The translations under genes were made by a program, and so were the position numbers. Of a DNA stretch of 64,000 nucleotides, positions 62,631-64,000 are shown one piece after another. Numbering within the stretch: the first letter of the stretch is position 1; each line of letters starts with the position of its first letter. Under the pieces are notes generated by a model. The model was not told the origin of the DNA. It saw only the letters and a program-made list of their open reading frames with translations, and did no database searches. Origin of the DNA: Planctomycetia bacterium (lineage in GTDB: Bacteria > Planctomycetota > Planctomycetia > Gemmatales > HRBIN36); assembly GCA_016795155.1 (NCBI GenBank), contig JAEUIE010000002.1, positions 149,382 through 213,381 on the forward strand, in the 5' to 3' direction.

Positions 62631-63029
62631 TTAGCTGCTTAGAGCTTGCATAATGGGGCATTGTTTCGTTGAACCCTTTCCCTTGCAGTTTGCACTTAGC
62701 TCAAGAAGCTTTGCTCTGACTACTGTCAGGTCGCGAATGCGACGTTCAATATCAGCAGCCTTTGCTGTAGCTTTGGAACGAACGATTGATCTGTCCGTTT
62801 CCGGGTCTTCCCAGAGGGCAAGAAGTTCTTTCACTTCTTTCAGGGTGAATCCGAGCTCTTGGCTTCGCTTGATAAAGCGTAACCGCAAGACGGCATCTTC
62901 CGGGTACGCTCGATATCCTGAGGATCGTCTCGCAGGAACGGGGAGAAGTCCTCGCCGTTCGTAGTAACGAACAGTCTCAATTCCTAGTCCTGCCTGTTTG
63001 GCAAGTGCCCCAGTAGTTAGTGATCCCAT
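62631..63029 (-). CDS. MerR-family heavy-metal responsive regulator
   Basis: 132 residues from ATG 63029, GGAGGTGCAGC upstream. Winged helix LTTGALAKQAGLGIETVRYYERRGLLPVPARRSSGYRAYPEDAVLRLRFI, long dimer helix (RSIVRSKATAKAADIERRI), and C-terminal CKGKGSTKQCPIM (C-x8-C). The spacing between the Cys pair is between those of CueR (x7) and ZntR (x9). The Cys at the dimer helix start of divalent sensors is not present (Arg/Ser instead). The metal thus cannot be named. Autoregulates through the promoter at 63052. Confidence 0.92.
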   Translation of the reverse strand: MGSLTTGALAKQAGLGIETVRYYERRGLLPVPARRSSGYRAYPEDAVLRLRFIKRSQELGFTLKEVKELLALWEDPETDRSIVRSKATAKAADIERRIRDLTVVRAKLLELSANCKGKGSTKQCPIMQALSS

Positions 63030-63051
63030 ATGCTGCACCTCCCTTCGATTC

Positions 63052-63083
63052 AGTATAAACCCCGTACCTTGGTACAGAGTCAA
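63052..63083 (-). promoter_or_regulatory. MerR-type promoter with 20-bp spacer and dyad
   Basis: On the minus strand TTGACT (-35, plus strand 63078-63083) and TATACT (-10, 63052-63057) are separated by 20 bases, too long for normal sigma70 and diagnostic of MerR promoters. The dyad GTACC-TT-GGTAC (63064-63075) lies between them. Starts the merR/HMA-MauE operon. Confidence 0.92.
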
Positions 63084-64000
63084 GAGGCTAAGAAATTATG
63101 TATGTGATCTTTCAATTCTGAAGTCCGAATTGTTGAAGAAAGCAGATGTGTTGCCGGTTTCGGAGGTTGGCTTGCATTGTTCGCGGATCTGAATGTCTTG
63201 CGATATCTTGTATGTCTACGATGTCTACACCACGTTCTCTGGACGTCGTGAATATCGTAACGCGGAATAAATGAACTGTAGCTGCAGGATGCTTAGTGAT
63301 ACTTCACTACAGAACTTCCAAAAGTCGATAACAAGCTATCCCACGACCAAAGTCTTTAGCAGAATGGGAAATGAATTGCTGCTTTGGCAGTTACGAAGCA
63401 GCATCTTCCGAAATGTCGGAGAACTTCTACTTGCAGCATTCGCAATTCGATTGATTCGTTTGAAGGCCATACTTTGGAGATTCGTTCTCGCCCGTGCGAG
63501 GCATGCGAAGGACATAAGAAGGCTTCGATGATTTGCTCGATGCTGAATGTCGCTTACAGGCTGGGAGTTCATCATCTTTTGGAGCAAGTCGTTCAATCTG
63601 CCTTGTCGCATTTACAAATGGGACAGAATTTCTCGTGGTCTTTTGTGCGGAACTCACGCTCTTTTTTGAACCTCCTTCAGATCCCATCACGATGGTAGCA
63701 ACGATTGCCGTAATGATAGAGATCGCAATGTACGACAAGAATTGCAAGGGTTCATCCTCCATGATGGAAGTAGAATGATATCCAGAACTCTCGGGGCCAT
63801 CAATCTCAACTGACCTTGTGTCTTGGCAAATACGTGCTGAAATTTTTTGATCAGTAGTTCCATGCTACATACAGACCATCATTCGACTGGAATGGGGCAC
63901 TTTCTTTGTGCAAATGTTTGTTTTGATATCACGTAGTCTCGCCATAGCTTTAGTCATTCGGTGAACTGACCTTGATTTTTTGGTAAGTTGTGACGATAAA
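63084..64000. other. end of window with no firm gene
   Basis: Apart from the weak ORF at 63427-63762 I see no gene, strong hairpin or repeat. The sequence is less GC-rich. An attachment copy of the tRNA-Pro end was looked for and not found. Confidence 0.4.
63427..63762 (-). CDS. possible small membrane protein, 111 aa
   Basis: ATG 63762. Starts with a hydrophobic helix (FLSYIAISIITAIVATIVM) and ends CECCK. Between is polar and basic. No strong ribosome site, and neighbouring frames are also open, so it might be spurious. No family seen. Confidence 0.3.
   Translation of the reverse strand: MEDEPLQFLSYIAISIITAIVATIVMGSEGGSKKSVSSAQKTTRNSVPFVNATRQIERLAPKDDELPACKRHSASSKSSKPSYVLRMPRTGENESPKYGLQTNQSNCECCK

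Noticed and set aside
63427..63762. Confident call of the 111-aa membrane protein
   Set aside because: Kept at low confidence only. Overlapping open frames and no ribosome site make it doubtful.

Overview
The window reads as planctomycete chromosome, most likely a Gemmatales-type member. The reasons are a PEP-CTERM exported protein, a DUF1559 prepilin-like protein, an LEPR-like N-terminus on a giant repeat protein, DUF2760, an aminofutalosine (menaquinone) enzyme, many small exported proteins of unknown role, and moderate GC with weak Shine-Dalgarno use. This placement is by gene content only.

Bases 1-36,050 are core chromosome. In order they hold exported and lipoprotein genes with a tetraheme cytochrome (1-4,664); a VanZ-like protein translationally coupled to a tandem-95 repeat surface protein (4,661-7,767); aceE (8,152-10,896); a nucleoside-permease-like MFS carrier; rpsT; an AhpD-like protein; DUF2760; a toroid-fold exported protein; a DUF1559 pseudopilin; mqnE; a membrane-bound MutS-like ATPase; a vapBC-type toxin-antitoxin pair; an S9 peptidase; a HpcH/HpaI aldolase; CAP and CotH proteins; an FHA protein; a PQQ-propeller protein; a thiS-thiG fusion; a zinc-ribbon protein; a HIT hydrolase; truA; a GT39 glycosyltransferase; and a HEAT-repeat protein. 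Hairpin terminators separate several of these units.

At 36,056 a tRNA-Pro(GGG) is followed at once by a tyrosine recombinase. From there to the end of the window the DNA looks like an integrated plasmid-like element: RadC-like protein, DUF6573 and DUF932 proteins, a replication initiator with four 13-bp iterons at three-helical-turn spacing, a ParA ATPase with a small DNA-binding partner, and candidate partition repeats. The second attachment site was not found and may lie outside the window.

The most unusual stretch is 42,975-45,025. A textbook group II intron domain V (43,144-43,177) and a plausible domain VI with a bulged adenosine are followed, not preceded, by about 1 kb of hairpin-rich RNA containing intron domain I-like motifs. 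Next come a 215-residue protein with no recognisable family and a long imperfect palindrome. There is no reverse transcriptase. The order suggests a circularly permuted group II intron, or a derived structured RNA, with an orphan protein partner.

Beyond it are cargo genes. One is a predicted defence protein of 1,262 residues (nuclease-like N-terminus, TPR repeats, GreA/B-C-like and PIN-like parts), with a small conserved protein and an orphan Vsr endonuclease. The rest is a heavy-metal module: a TolC/CusB/CusA-type tripartite pump, His-rich lipoproteins, several HMA (CxxC) proteins, Cys-rich peptides, an exported acetolactate-decarboxylase-like protein, a methyltransferase, and a MerR-family regulator with its 20-bp-spacer promoter driving itself and an HMA-MauE-like membrane protein. 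The last 0.9 kb shows little.
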